A DNA stretch of 64,000 bases. Source: Haladaptatus cibarius D43 (GTDB taxonomy: Archaea > Halobacteriota > Halobacteria > Halobacteriales > Haladaptataceae). Position numbers and translations under genes: made by a program. This document shows, in pieces, positions 8,657 to 17,040 of this stretch (within the stretch, counting starts at the first letter, position 1; every line of letters starts with the position of its first letter). The stretch lies in NCBI RefSeq assembly GCF_000710615.1, contig NZ_JDTH01000001.1, positions 558,001-622,000 on the forward strand, written 5' to 3'. A model generated the notes under the pieces. The model was not told the DNA's origin. It saw only the letters and a list, made by a program, of their open reading frames with translations, and ran no database searches.

Positions 8657-9547
8657 TCACGCCTCGTTCGTATGCGACCGTACCCACAACTCACCGATTC
8701 GCGAGAGTCGCGTCCGGTAGGACTTTCCGTGTTCTTCCTGCTCGATGTAGCCTTTGCCACCCGGCCCAAGCCTGTCCACGTTGTAGATGACTTTCGACCG
8801 AAAACTGTCGGTGTACTCTTCGTTCAAATCGCGAGAGAGGGCTTGGGCGAGTTCGCTCACGCTCTCGAACTCGCCGTGTTCGCCGAGGGTGAATAGAATG
8901 AGTTCCTCGAACGGTTTGACGTTCGAAAACGAGGCAACCGGGAGTTCCACGATGTGTTTCCCGTCGATTTCTTTCGCGCCGATTGTCGTCCCGCGTTCGT
9001 CGAACTCCGAAAGGAGGTCGCGGGCGCTCTCCAGTCGGGTTTCGATTCGGGCCTCGTCCACGTCGCCGTCGAGGACGGACGCGAGCAGGTCGATTTCCTC
9101 GCGCAGTTCCTCCGCGAGTTCGGTTTCCAGATATTTCTCCGGGGCGGTGTAGTAGGTGTGAATCTTCTCGCGGTCGCTCTGTCGTTCGACCATGATGGAG
9201 TGGGCCGCGGTTGCGAACGCGAAACTCACCGTCCGTGGCATCGCGCTGACGTTCACCCAGACCTCTCCCCCGGCGTCAAGCTCGGCGTTAATTCGGTCGT
9301 AGGCCTGTTCGAACGCGGCGTCGTAGTCGTACACGTCTGCTAGGACGACGCGCTCCGTTTCCGCGCCGAGCAGGTTCTCGAAATCCTTGCCGAGTTTCCG
9401 GGAGAGATGGCGGGAGTATTCGACGTTGGCTTCGCTCCCGACCGCGCCTTCGAGGAGGATGACGCGGTCAACATCCAGTTGGTCGCGCACCAGGGGCGCG
9501 ATGACCCGGTCGTAGTCGAACCCGACCGGAACGATGTGTGTCTGCAT
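8657..9547 (-). CDS. HFX_2341-type CARF-like regulator with C-terminal winged helix
   Basis: 296 residues from the ATG at 9547 (MQTHIVPVGFDYDRVI). The N-terminal ~130 residues form a Rossmann-like domain with a strand-loop VWVNVSAMPRTVSFAFATAA that resembles the ligand loop of CARF domains; the middle is helical and acidic. Residues ~205-280 hold a winged helix (ELILFTLGEHGEFESVSELA, then SKVIYNVDRL). This is the haloarchaeal HFX_2341/DUF6293-type family as I recall it. No CRISPR array or cas gene is in the window, so it acts outside a visible CRISPR locus. Target unknown. Confidence 0.75.
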   Translation of the reverse strand: MQTHIVPVGFDYDRVIAPLVRDQLDVDRVILLEGAVGSEANVEYSRHLSRKLGKDFENLLGAETERVVLADVYDYDAAFEQAYDRINAELDAGGEVWVNVSAMPRTVSFAFATAAHSIMVERQSDREKIHTYYTAPEKYLETELAEELREEIDLLASVLDGDVDEARIETRLESARDLLSEFDERGTTIGAKEIDGKHIVELPVASFSNVKPFEELILFTLGEHGEFESVSELAQALSRDLNEEYTDSFRSKVIYNVDRLGPGGKGYIEQEEHGKSYRTRLSRIGELWVRSHTNEA

Positions 9548-9699
9548 GCGTGTCAGTTCTCGTGAAGGCGGTTTAAACTCGTCGTGAACAGCTTTGGATA
9601 GTCGGTGGGTTTCGATTGGGACGAAAGAACGAGTATCACCATTTCTATCTGAATCGAATTGCTCTTTTCGTGTGTCGCTCACTCTCACACTGGGTGGCC

Positions 9700-10292
9700 G
9701 CTAGGTAATCGCGACTCCAATCAAAACCGCGACTTGGCGAGACAAGCAGTATGCGGTTTATATCTGTGTTGGTCTGTCGATAGCAAGTCACGACAACACA
9801 TAACTGCTATCGTATTGGTTACGTGAATACGCTTTCTGTCTCCGCGGAAGTCACGACTACAGTGAAACCGCATCGAGCCGCATACCTCCCCAGCCGATTC
9901 CTTCACTCGCATTCGCTCGTTTCAGTCATCCCTCGCGCGGGCGACTTCAGTCGCCTTCACGCGCCATGCGGTTTGTCCTTACTTCGAAATCTTCGCAACC
10001 ACTGTGGCGCGTGCGTCGGGAGGCCTGCGGGACGCCCGCAGGCCTCCTGATTACCGCGCGAGGGGTGACCGAGCGACGAAGGAGCGAAGGAGTCGGTTGG
10101 GGAGGTGTGTGGCAGACGAGATTTCTGCGAAATCTCGCTGGCGAACGGCAAAGCCGTGAGCGCGGTGCGGGGCGGTTGCGGTTCCACTGGAGTCGTGATT
10201 ACCTAGCGCCATTCTCGTAAAAAGAGTAAACCTAGCGCAGTTGTGGAACTGAATGATTTTCGTACAACGAACACTGCAGAAAACGATTCGTG
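9700..10292. repeat. Gene-free region with family A repeats in both orientations
   Basis: No credible gene. A minus-oriented copy of repeat family A lies at about 9775-9915 (CAAGTCACGACAACA; CTCCCCAGCCGATTCCTTCAC) and a plus-oriented copy at about 10060-10205 (AGGAGTCGGTTGGGGAGGTG; GCGGGGCGGTTGCGGTTCC; TGGAGTCGTGATTACC). The two copies face away from each other around a strong hairpin at 10019-10047. The arrangement resembles a non-autonomous inverted-repeat element, but no terminal duplications were established. Confidence 0.6.
10019..10047. repeat. Perfect 13-bp stem hairpin
   Basis: GGAGGCCTGCGGG at 10019-10031 pairs perfectly with CCCGCAGGCCTCC at 10035-10047 around a 3-base loop. It sits between two oppositely oriented family A repeats. 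There is no T-run after it, so it is not an obvious archaeal terminator. Confidence 0.7.
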
Positions 10293-11762
10293 CTAGTCGG
10301 CGTGGAGGTCGAAGTACAGGTTTCGATCCTCATCTGGCGCGGGCGACGTAACCGCCGAAACCGAGATAGTCAGCACCAATCCGATGACCATTCCGACGAC
10401 CGAAGCCAGCCACCCGGCGTAACTGCTGGGAATGAACGGCAAAAACACACTTGCGAGATAGAACGCCTGACTGCCGACGATGCCGACTAACATCCCGGTT
10501 CGCGTCACGCGCGACCAGTACAGCGCGACGATGACGGGAAGCGCGAGTTGGGCGAATCCGCCGAAGGCAGTCGAGCCAATCGTCGTAATCGCTTTCGGCG
10601 AATACAGACTGGCGACGAACGCCGCGATTGCGAAGACGGCGACGCCGATTCGTCCGAGGGTATCCTCCCAACTGCTACTCGCATCGGGATTGATGAACGG
10701 GCGGTAGAGGTCGCGGGTGAAGTAGGACGACCCGGAGAGAAGCATCGAGTCGGACGAAGACATCATGGCGGCCATCGCACCCGCGATGACAAGCGCGGCG
10801 AACCACGCCGGGGCGTACTCTGCGAGCAGGATGGAGAGAACGTTTCCGTTCTCCGGCACGTTGATTGGCAGGCCGCGCGCCCACGCGCCGAGCATGAACG
10901 CCGGGACGAATAGCAGAACGACCAGAATCGGCCAGAGCGAGAACGTGCGCTTCAGCACTTTCTTCGACCCCGCGACGAAGAATCGCTGGTTGACCTGCGG
11001 GAACATTGCGACACCGAACGCGATGCCGATTGCCTGCGAGAGCATCCACTGCGGGGAGTATCGCCCGCCTCCGAGCGAGAGGAACTCGGGATTCGATTCG
11101 GCGAGGCGCGCGGTTGCGGAACCCATGCCGCCCAGTTCGGTTAGCACCCAGAGCGCAGCGACCCAGACCATCACGAGCATGAAGACGCCTTGGAGGGTGT
11201 CCGTCCATGCAATCCCGCGCATTCCCGCGAGGACGACGTAGGCAATCATGAACACCGTCACGATGCCCGCACCCATCGCGTAGGAGAGTTCGCCACCTGT
11301 CAGGGCTTCCAGCGCGGTTCCGGCCCCGACCTGCTGGAGCATCACGTAGGGGAACAACCAAAATAGGCTGATTGCGGCGACGAGGCCGCGGAGCAGGGGC
11401 GACCCGAATCGGTCGCCGAGCATCTCGCCGAGCGTGACGTAGCCGTGTTTGCGTCCGAGTAGCCACTGTTTGTAGCCGATGACGTACCACAGCACGGCGA
11501 ATAGGATGCCGTCCATGAGGCCCATCACGAGAATCCACTCTGGCCCGGAACCGTAGGCCGTGTTCGGCCCGCCGAAGAACGTGAACGCGGACAGCAGGGT
11601 CGCAAACGTCGTGAACAGCAAAACGACGGTGCCGAGGGTTCGACTGGCGAGATAGTAGTCCTCCGCGCTTCGGTCGGTCAGTCGATACGCCAGTAGGCCG
11701 ACGAGCAACGAGAGAGCAAGATAGCCGCCGACGATTCCTACCTGAAGCGTCGTTTCGTTCAT
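10293..11762 (-). CDS. Sodium:solute symporter (SSS family)
   Basis: 489 residues from the ATG at 11762, which overlaps the stop of the DUF3311 gene by 4 bp. About 13 membrane helices. SSS features: YYLASRTLG after the first helix, SAFTFFGGPNTAYGSG, and AAMMSSSDSMLLSGSSYFTRD (the conserved sodium-site serines in helix 8 of the LeuT fold). The partner DUF3311 protein and the tight overlap are the usual arrangement for pantothenate/carboxylate-type haloarchaeal symporters; the substrate cannot be read from sequence. Confidence 0.92.
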   Translation of the reverse strand: MNETTLQVGIVGGYLALSLLVGLLAYRLTDRSAEDYYLASRTLGTVVLLFTTFATLLSAFTFFGGPNTAYGSGPEWILVMGLMDGILFAVLWYVIGYKQWLLGRKHGYVTLGEMLGDRFGSPLLRGLVAAISLFWLFPYVMLQQVGAGTALEALTGGELSYAMGAGIVTVFMIAYVVLAGMRGIAWTDTLQGVFMLVMVWVAALWVLTELGGMGSATARLAESNPEFLSLGGGRYSPQWMLSQAIGIAFGVAMFPQVNQRFFVAGSKKVLKRTFSLWPILVVLLFVPAFMLGAWARGLPINVPENGNVLSILLAEYAPAWFAALVIAGAMAAMMSSSDSMLLSGSSYFTRDLYRPFINPDASSSWEDTLGRIGVAVFAIAAFVASLYSPKAITTIGSTAFGGFAQLALPVIVALYWSRVTRTGMLVGIVGSQAFYLASVFLPFIPSSYAGWLASVVGMVIGLVLTISVSAVTSPAPDEDRNLYFDLHAD

Positions 11763-11971
11763 ACGCCCTCCTCGATACCGAGTCCCCACGCTCGGTCTGC
11801 GAACAGTTTGAATACGAACGACGCAACAACCATCCAGCCGATGTGCCACCAGAGCCACACCGGCAATCCATACAGTACCTGCCCGTCACCCCAGAGGAAC
11901 CACGGAATCGTCAGCGCGATGAGCAGCGCGAAGACGACCACCCAACCGATTCGTGCGGAGTTGTTCATCAT
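11759..11971 (-). CDS. DUF3311 small subunit of SSS transporter
   Basis: 70 residues, two membrane helices (residues ~9-26 and ~41-60) with the family features PWFLWGD and GLPVWLWWHIGWMVVAS. DUF3311 proteins occur directly upstream of SSS symporters and are presumed accessory subunits. Two adjacent ATG codons start the frame (11971 and 11968). The stop overlaps the start of the symporter gene (ATGA), implying coupled translation. Confidence 0.9.
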   Translation of the reverse strand: MMNNSARIGWVVVFALLIALTIPWFLWGDGQVLYGLPVWLWWHIGWMVVASFVFKLFADRAWGLGIEEGV

Positions 11972-12110
11972 CGTCCCAGATGTTTGACTATACGGTGATA
12001 AATGTTACTAACTGTGTTCGAAGATACTTTTCGAAGAAAATTTCTCTTCAATAGTCGGCCTATCCCCTACCGGGAACAACGATTAACTCTCTCGAAACTC
12101 CACAACCAAC

Positions 12111-12842
12111 ATGACTCGAACTGCGATTCAGTTGTACTCCCTCCGCGAACTGGACGAATCGCTCTCCGACCTGCTCGCCCGTGTCGGCGAAACAGAGTTT
12201 GACGGCGTGGAGTTCGCGGGATTGGACGACGCCAACCCCGCGGACGTGGCGGATGCACTCGATACCGCCGAACTCGGTGTTGCGGGGGCACACGTCCCGT
12301 TCGAGGAACTCGAAGCGAATCCGGCGGACGTGGTCGAAACCTACCGCAAAATTGGATGCCATCGACTCGTCGTGCCGTATCTCGACGAATCGCATTTCGA
12401 CAGCGAGGAATCGGCAGTCGAAACCGCACACCGACTGGACGACCTCGCGGAGCGAGTGGCGGAAGCTGGTGCGGAGCTTTCCTATCACAACCACGACCAC
12501 GAGTTTGTCGAAATAGGCGACAGAACAGCCTTCGACGCCTTCATCGCGGAATCGGACCTGAACGTCGAACTCGACGTTGGCTGGGTCGCGGCCCGCGGCT
12601 GCGACCCGACTTCGCTCCTCGACTGCCTTTCGGGGCGCACTCCCTTGGTGCATCTGAAAGACACCGCCGATGGCGTCCCGGTCGAACTCGGCGACGGCGA
12701 CGTGGACATGGAAGCCTGCGCCGACACTGCGCGCAGTGTCGGCGCGGAGTGGCTGGTGTACGAACACGATTCTCCGGACGACCCGGAAGCGTCACTTCTC
12801 CACGGTGCCGAACGTCTTACAGAACTGAACGAACGTCCATGA
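12111..12842 (+). CDS. Sugar phosphate isomerase/epimerase (xylose isomerase-like TIM barrel)
   Basis: 243 residues. AP-endonuclease-2/xylose isomerase-like barrel: opening IQLYSLRE, EFDGVEFAGL, AGAHVPFEEL, then the metal-ligand segments LSYHNHDHEF, VELDVGWVAARG and VHLKD. These proteins isomerise or epimerise sugars or inositol derivatives with a divalent metal; the exact substrate is unknown. It is divergent from the DUF3311/symporter pair (about 140 bp), so a functional link with the transporter is possible but unproven. Confidence 0.85.
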   Translation: MTRTAIQLYSLRELDESLSDLLARVGETEFDGVEFAGLDDANPADVADALDTAELGVAGAHVPFEELEANPADVVETYRKIGCHRLVVPYLDESHFDSEESAVETAHRLDDLAERVAEAGAELSYHNHDHEFVEIGDRTAFDAFIAESDLNVELDVGWVAARGCDPTSLLDCLSGRTPLVHLKDTADGVPVELGDGDVDMEACADTARSVGAEWLVYEHDSPDDPEASLLHGAERLTELNERP

Positions 12843-13021
12843 ATATTAGTTATCGCCGCGTATTTCACGACGGTTTTGGGTGAAAAATAACTACAAAATC
12901 ACGCCAGCGAACGACGGTGACGACAGCTATTTCAGCACTCAAGCGCCACAATGAGACGTATCCATGGTACGGTTCATGGACGCATCACAATCACGCCCCG
13001 CACAGGGGCAGTTCATCACTC

Positions 13022-14491
13022 ATGGACGATACAGCGAAATACCTCATTCACGCAGACATTACCGCCGACGGGGTGGTAGAGCGGAGTGACGTCGTCGGCG
13101 CGATATTCGGGCAGACCGAGGGACTGCTGGGCGACGACCTCGATTTGCGAGACCTCCAGCAGTCCTCTAAAGTCGGCCGAATCGACGTTCGCATCGAGAG
13201 CGAACACGGCCAATCGTTCGGCACCGTCACCATCGCCAGCAGTCTCGACAAAGTCGAGACGGCGATTTTGGCGGCCTCGCTCGAAACGATAGAGCGCGTC
13301 GGCCCGTGTCGCTCCAGCGTCAGCATCGCCAACATCGAAGACGTTCGCACCGCAAAACGCCGGGAAGTCGTTGACCGCGCGAAGGAACTGCTGTCGTCGT
13401 CGTTCGACGACGACGTGATGACCAGTCGGGAAATTCTGTCGGAAGTCCGCCAGAGCGTCCGCGTCGAGGACATCACGGAGTACGAAGGCTTCCCCGCCGG
13501 GCCGAACGTCACGAACAGCGACGCGATTATCGTCGTGGAGGGTCGCGCAGACGTGTTGACTCTCCTCCGATACGGCGTGAAAAACGCTATCGCGGTGGAG
13601 GGAACGAACGTTCCCGATGTCGTCGCCGACCTCACGCAGGAGCGCACGACCACTGCGTTTCTCGACGGCGACCGCGGCGGCGACCTCATCCTGAAGGAAC
13701 TCGAACAGGTGGGCGACATCGACTACGTCGCCGTCGCCCCGCCCGGAAAATCGGTCGAAGACCTCTCCCGCGACGAGGTGATGTCCTCCCTCCGGAAGAA
13801 ACAGAGCCTCGACCGATTCGAACAGGGCGACACCGAGTTTGCCGCCGCGACCGACGGAAGCGCACGCCCCGCACCCGAAAGCGACGAGAGCGATACGGAA
13901 CGTCCGACGGAACCCACAATCGCGAGCGTGGAGAACGGCGACGTCGAAAACGGCGAGAACGTTTCCGATACCGAAGACGACCCCGTCGAAACGATGACCG
14001 ACGCGACGGAAATCGAGTCCGAAAACGGAGACGGCGGAGAAACGGCGGACGACTCGCCCGCGGGCGAGTCGTCTGTGGAACCCGACCTCGAAACGGAATC
14101 CGAACCGGCGTCCGAATCCGCCGACACCGAACCGAAATCCACCGCCGAAACCGAATCCCCGTCGCAACCTGACTCCGAACCCGACACCGAGTCCTCGAAA
14201 CCAACGACGCTTCGCGGCCACACGCAAACCGTCATCGACGGCGAATCCGAAACGGTGCGACTGCTCGATTCGGAGTTTGAAGTCACAGCGGAAGCACCCG
14301 CCGACGAAACGTTCGACCTAATCGAACGTGCGGAAACCGTCCCAGCCACGGTCGTTTTCGATGGAACGCTCGACCAGCGCATCCTCGACGTGTCGGCCCA
14401 GCGCGGCGTCGAACAAATCGTCGCCCGCGACGAAGGCGAGTTCGTCAAAAAGCCGACGACGGTTCGTATCCTGACCGCGGACAGATTTTAA
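13022..14491 (+). CDS. dnaG: Archaeal DnaG primase-like protein
   Basis: 489 residues from the ATG at 13022 (MDDTAKYLIHADITADGVVE, the usual archaeal DnaG opening); the longer frame to 12917 adds an unrelated leader. The Toprim core is at residues ~165-235, with IIVVEGRADVL (E173) and AFLDGDRGGDL (D215, D217). Archaeal DnaG can synthesise short RNA and is found with the exosome. Residues ~275-405 are a long Glu/Asp/Ser/Thr/Pro-rich linker, longer than the folded parts need, before a conserved C-terminal domain. The 3' end overlaps the convergent GNAT gene by 4 bp. Confidence 0.95.
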   Translation: MDDTAKYLIHADITADGVVERSDVVGAIFGQTEGLLGDDLDLRDLQQSSKVGRIDVRIESEHGQSFGTVTIASSLDKVETAILAASLETIERVGPCRSSVSIANIEDVRTAKRREVVDRAKELLSSSFDDDVMTSREILSEVRQSVRVEDITEYEGFPAGPNVTNSDAIIVVEGRADVLTLLRYGVKNAIAVEGTNVPDVVADLTQERTTTAFLDGDRGGDLILKELEQVGDIDYVAVAPPGKSVEDLSRDEVMSSLRKKQSLDRFEQGDTEFAAATDGSARPAPESDESDTERPTEPTIASVENGDVENGENVSDTEDDPVETMTDATEIESENGDGGETADDSPAGESSVEPDLETESEPASESADTEPKSTAETESPSQPDSEPDTESSKPTTLRGHTQTVIDGESETVRLLDSEFEVTAEAPADETFDLIERAETVPATVVFDGTLDQRILDVSAQRGVEQIVARDEGEFVKKPTTVRILTADRF

Positions 14492-14904
14492 AGGATTTTT
14501 CGGAACACCAACGCTGTTCCGCCGTCGGCGTAGTAGTCCGATTCTTCGCACCACAGTTCGAATCCCACCGATTCGTACAATGTTTGAGCCGACTCGTTTT
14601 CCTCGTGAACCGTGATCGAAACGTGGCCACAGCCTCGGTTTTTCGCAACTTCGATTGCGGTTTCCAACAATCCCGTCGCCCGACCTTCTCGGCGGTGTGA
14701 CGGTTCTATCACCAGTTCCGCGATATAGGCATCGTCGGAAGCCATCTGCAGGACGTAACCGACTGGGCGACCCTCGGCGGTCGAAACGAAGACGGAAGCG
14801 ATACCCGAAAGTGCGGTTTCGAGCAACTGGGGCGTCGGTTCTGGAAGCCATGCTCGTATTTGTTGGAGGCGAGGAAGGTCGTCGGAAGTGGCCTCTCGAA
14901 TCAC
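14488..14904 (-). CDS. GNAT family N-acetyltransferase (RimI-like)
   Basis: 138 residues, a single complete GNAT domain: YVLQMASDDAYIAELVIEPS, acetyl-CoA loop HRREGRATGLLETAIEVA, and the late HVSITVHEENESAQTLYESV segment that is well conserved in RimI-type enzymes. The substrate is probably an amino group of a protein or small molecule. The start overlaps the stop of the DUF92 gene by 4 bp (same strand), so the two are coupled. Confidence 0.88.
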   Translation of the reverse strand: MIREATSDDLPRLQQIRAWLPEPTPQLLETALSGIASVFVSTAEGRPVGYVLQMASDDAYIAELVIEPSHRREGRATGLLETAIEVAKNRGCGHVSITVHEENESAQTLYESVGFELWCEESDYYADGGTALVFRKIL

Positions 14905-16217
14905 GCCGGAAGACCCGCGAGAAGCGCGAGGCCAGCACCCAACAGCGCGCCGGAGAGGGTGGCGAGGAAGTTGACGCTCTGGTTGCCGATTTTGTCGCCT
15001 TCGATGGTCGCGCCGAGGAGGCTATCGACGGTCATGCCGCCGATTCCGGCCAGCGCAATGACGCCGCCGCCGAGGAGGCCAATCGAATCGAACAGCAGGA
15101 CGGCGATGAGTGCGACGACGCTCGCGCCGAGGGCACCGGCCAGTTCGCCCTGCCACGTGACGCCGCCGTCGGTTCCCGGTTCGACGCGCCTGAGTGTCGT
15201 AATGAGTCGCGGATTGTCGAAGACGCCGCCGATTTCGCTCGACAGGGTGTCGCTCATCGCGGTTGCGATGCTCCCCGCGAACGCGAACAGGAAAACGGTG
15301 CTGGCGACCGGCAGGCGGTCGCTGGCGGCGAAGGCCAGCACCGCAAACAGCGCGACTGCGGCGTTGCCGAGGACGTTTCCGCCGCCGCGTGCGCCTTCGT
15401 TGGCTTCCGCCACGCCGTTCTTTCGTTTCTGCTCGTAGCGGAACTTCGTGGACAGCGCCCCCAGCGCGAAAAAGGAGATGAGAACGGCGAACCACGGATA
15501 GCCGCCGAGGACGATGGTGAGCAGTGCGAGGAGGACGCCGGTCAACATTCCAGTAACCGAGGCGGTGTCGAGCGCCCACGAGATGTAGCCGAATCCGGCG
15601 GTAATCGCAATCGCCAGTCCGACTTCGAGCGGCGTTACCGTCACGGTCAGGTCGGCGAACAACCAGAGGAGGAGTGCCACCGAAAACATCACAAGCGGGT
15701 CGTCACGCTCGAACAGGACGGAGCGAAGCAGTCCGGCCAACAGCGCGCCGCTCGCGGCGAGGAAGATGATGATGGGAACCAACGAATCCACCGGCGCGCC
15801 GCTGATTTGCAGGACGATGATTTGTGCGACGATAGCCGCAACGAATCCGCCGAGGGTGAACCCAGTCGTCGCGGTAATCGCGGTGTTGTTCCACGAACGG
15901 GCGACTTGCTCGGCGAGGTTCCCGTAGACGAGCAGACAGACGGCGGCGATGAATACGCGCGTCGGAAGGCCGACGAGCATGACGAGCATGGCGAGTCCCG
16001 CGGTTGCGAAGGAGAACGCGGCGAGGCCGCGGAGTCTCCCTTCACTGCGGTCGCTGGGGCGTGCGAACAGTTCAAACACGACTCCGTCGTCTACGACGAG
16101 CGAGAGCGCCCCGATTGCGGCGAACAGCGCGGCCACGCCCGCCACCAGTACCGACCCAACGAGGGTTAGCGTTCCGAGTACCGCGAACGCCGCCGCCCGC
16201 CGAATGCTCGTGGTCAC
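14901..16217 (-). CDS. DUF92 integral membrane protein (possible isoprenoid-phosphate kinase)
   Basis: 438 residues with ~12 hydrophobic segments. The C-terminal half is the DUF92 domain: FFALGALSTKFRYEQKRK, NEGARGGGNVLGNAAVA, SIATAMSDTLSSEIG, and GGMTVDSLLGATIEG. DUF92 includes plant VTE6 phytyl-phosphate kinase (established); that this archaeal member phosphorylates an isoprenyl phosphate is inference. It is divergent from a cis-prenyltransferase-like gene (87 bp between starts) with uppS 2 kb beyond, which fits a polyprenyl-phosphate role. Confidence 0.85.
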   Translation of the reverse strand: MTTSIRRAAAFAVLGTLTLVGSVLVAGVAALFAAIGALSLVVDDGVVFELFARPSDRSEGRLRGLAAFSFATAGLAMLVMLVGLPTRVFIAAVCLLVYGNLAEQVARSWNNTAITATTGFTLGGFVAAIVAQIIVLQISGAPVDSLVPIIIFLAASGALLAGLLRSVLFERDDPLVMFSVALLLWLFADLTVTVTPLEVGLAIAITAGFGYISWALDTASVTGMLTGVLLALLTIVLGGYPWFAVLISFFALGALSTKFRYEQKRKNGVAEANEGARGGGNVLGNAAVALFAVLAFAASDRLPVASTVFLFAFAGSIATAMSDTLSSEIGGVFDNPRLITTLRRVEPGTDGGVTWQGELAGALGASVVALIAVLLFDSIGLLGGGVIALAGIGGMTVDSLLGATIEGDKIGNQSVNFLATLSGALLGAGLALLAGLPA

Positions 16218-16304
16218 GATGTGGATTTTCGGGGACGAACACTTAATCCTCCCGAACGGAGGATGGCGTGACGTTTAAGAGACGATAGCGGCAATTTCGG
16301 GCCA

Positions 16305-16913
16305 GTGGGAGTTTACGACCAGTACCTCACGGCTCGCGTCCGCCGCCACGGGGCCGACCCGCCGAGTCACATTGCCGTCGTCATCACCGAACGCGACCTG
16401 CTGGAGCAGGGCGCGTACGAAACGCTCGAATCATTTTTTGACTGGGCGTTCGACCACGGCGCAAAGCGTGTTACTATTTACGTGAGCGTTCTCGACTCCG
16501 GCGCAGTGCCGACCCTCCAGCGAGAACTCGAAAACGTTCGCGCCCCCCGAGAAATCGCGGTGCGCGGCCCGGACGACCTCACGCCCGCCGACGCCCCGAT
16601 TCAAGTGAGTATCGGACTCGGCGGCAAAAGCGAGTTCGCGGAAGCGGTACGGGCGGTTGCGGAGGACGTGGAATCCGGCGACGTGTCCGCAGACGAGGTG
16701 GACGAGTCGGCAATCGAATCGAGACTGGTGTTTCCGACTGACCCCGATTTAGTCATCAAAACCGGCGCGGAACGCCTCTCGGATTTCATGATTTGGCAGT
16801 CGGTGTACTCGGAACTGTACTTTACCGACGTGAACTGGCGGGATTTCCGCCGGCGCGACTATCTGCGGGCAATGTTGGATTACAAGAATCGACAGCGACG
16901 GTTTGGTCGGTAA
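16305..16913 (+). CDS. Cis-prenyltransferase-like protein lacking the catalytic DGNxR motif
   Basis: 202 residues, GTG start. The C-terminal half is a clear UppS-family sequence: DPDLVIKTGAERLSDFMIWQ, SVYSELYFTDVNWRDF, ending RRFGR, which contains the RxG motif. The N-terminal PSHIAVVI strand is retained, but the following segment reads TERDLL instead of DGNRR, so the catalytic Asp and phosphate-binding residues are missing. It is also shorter than normal UppS (~240-310). This pattern is that of the non-catalytic subunit of heteromeric cis-prenyltransferases (NgBR/Nus1 type); the catalytic partner could be the uppS at 18429-19346. Confidence 0.85.
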   Translation: MGVYDQYLTARVRRHGADPPSHIAVVITERDLLEQGAYETLESFFDWAFDHGAKRVTIYVSVLDSGAVPTLQRELENVRAPREIAVRGPDDLTPADAPIQVSIGLGGKSEFAEAVRAVAEDVESGDVSADEVDESAIESRLVFPTDPDLVIKTGAERLSDFMIWQSVYSELYFTDVNWRDFRRRDYLRAMLDYKNRQRRFGR

Positions 16914-17040
16914 GCGAAGACATCCTATCGAGCGCGGTTTCCAACTCACTATCGAAAGGTTCGCCTATCCCGACTACGCCCGCCCTGACCCATTTTACGC
17001 GCATAATTACGAAATAGCGGACGACAGTTGTCCCGAAGGA

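Noticed and set aside
8657-9547. CRISPR-Cas locus
   Set aside because: No repeat-spacer array or cas gene was seen anywhere in the window; the CARF-like domain alone is not enough.
14655-16169. 504-codon frame opposite the DUF92 gene
   Set aside because: Highly charged antisense shadow of a membrane protein gene, no start signal.
16305-16913. UppS pseudogene
   Set aside because: The frame is intact, ends in a well-conserved C-terminus with RxG, and the motif loss fits a non-catalytic subunit better than decay.
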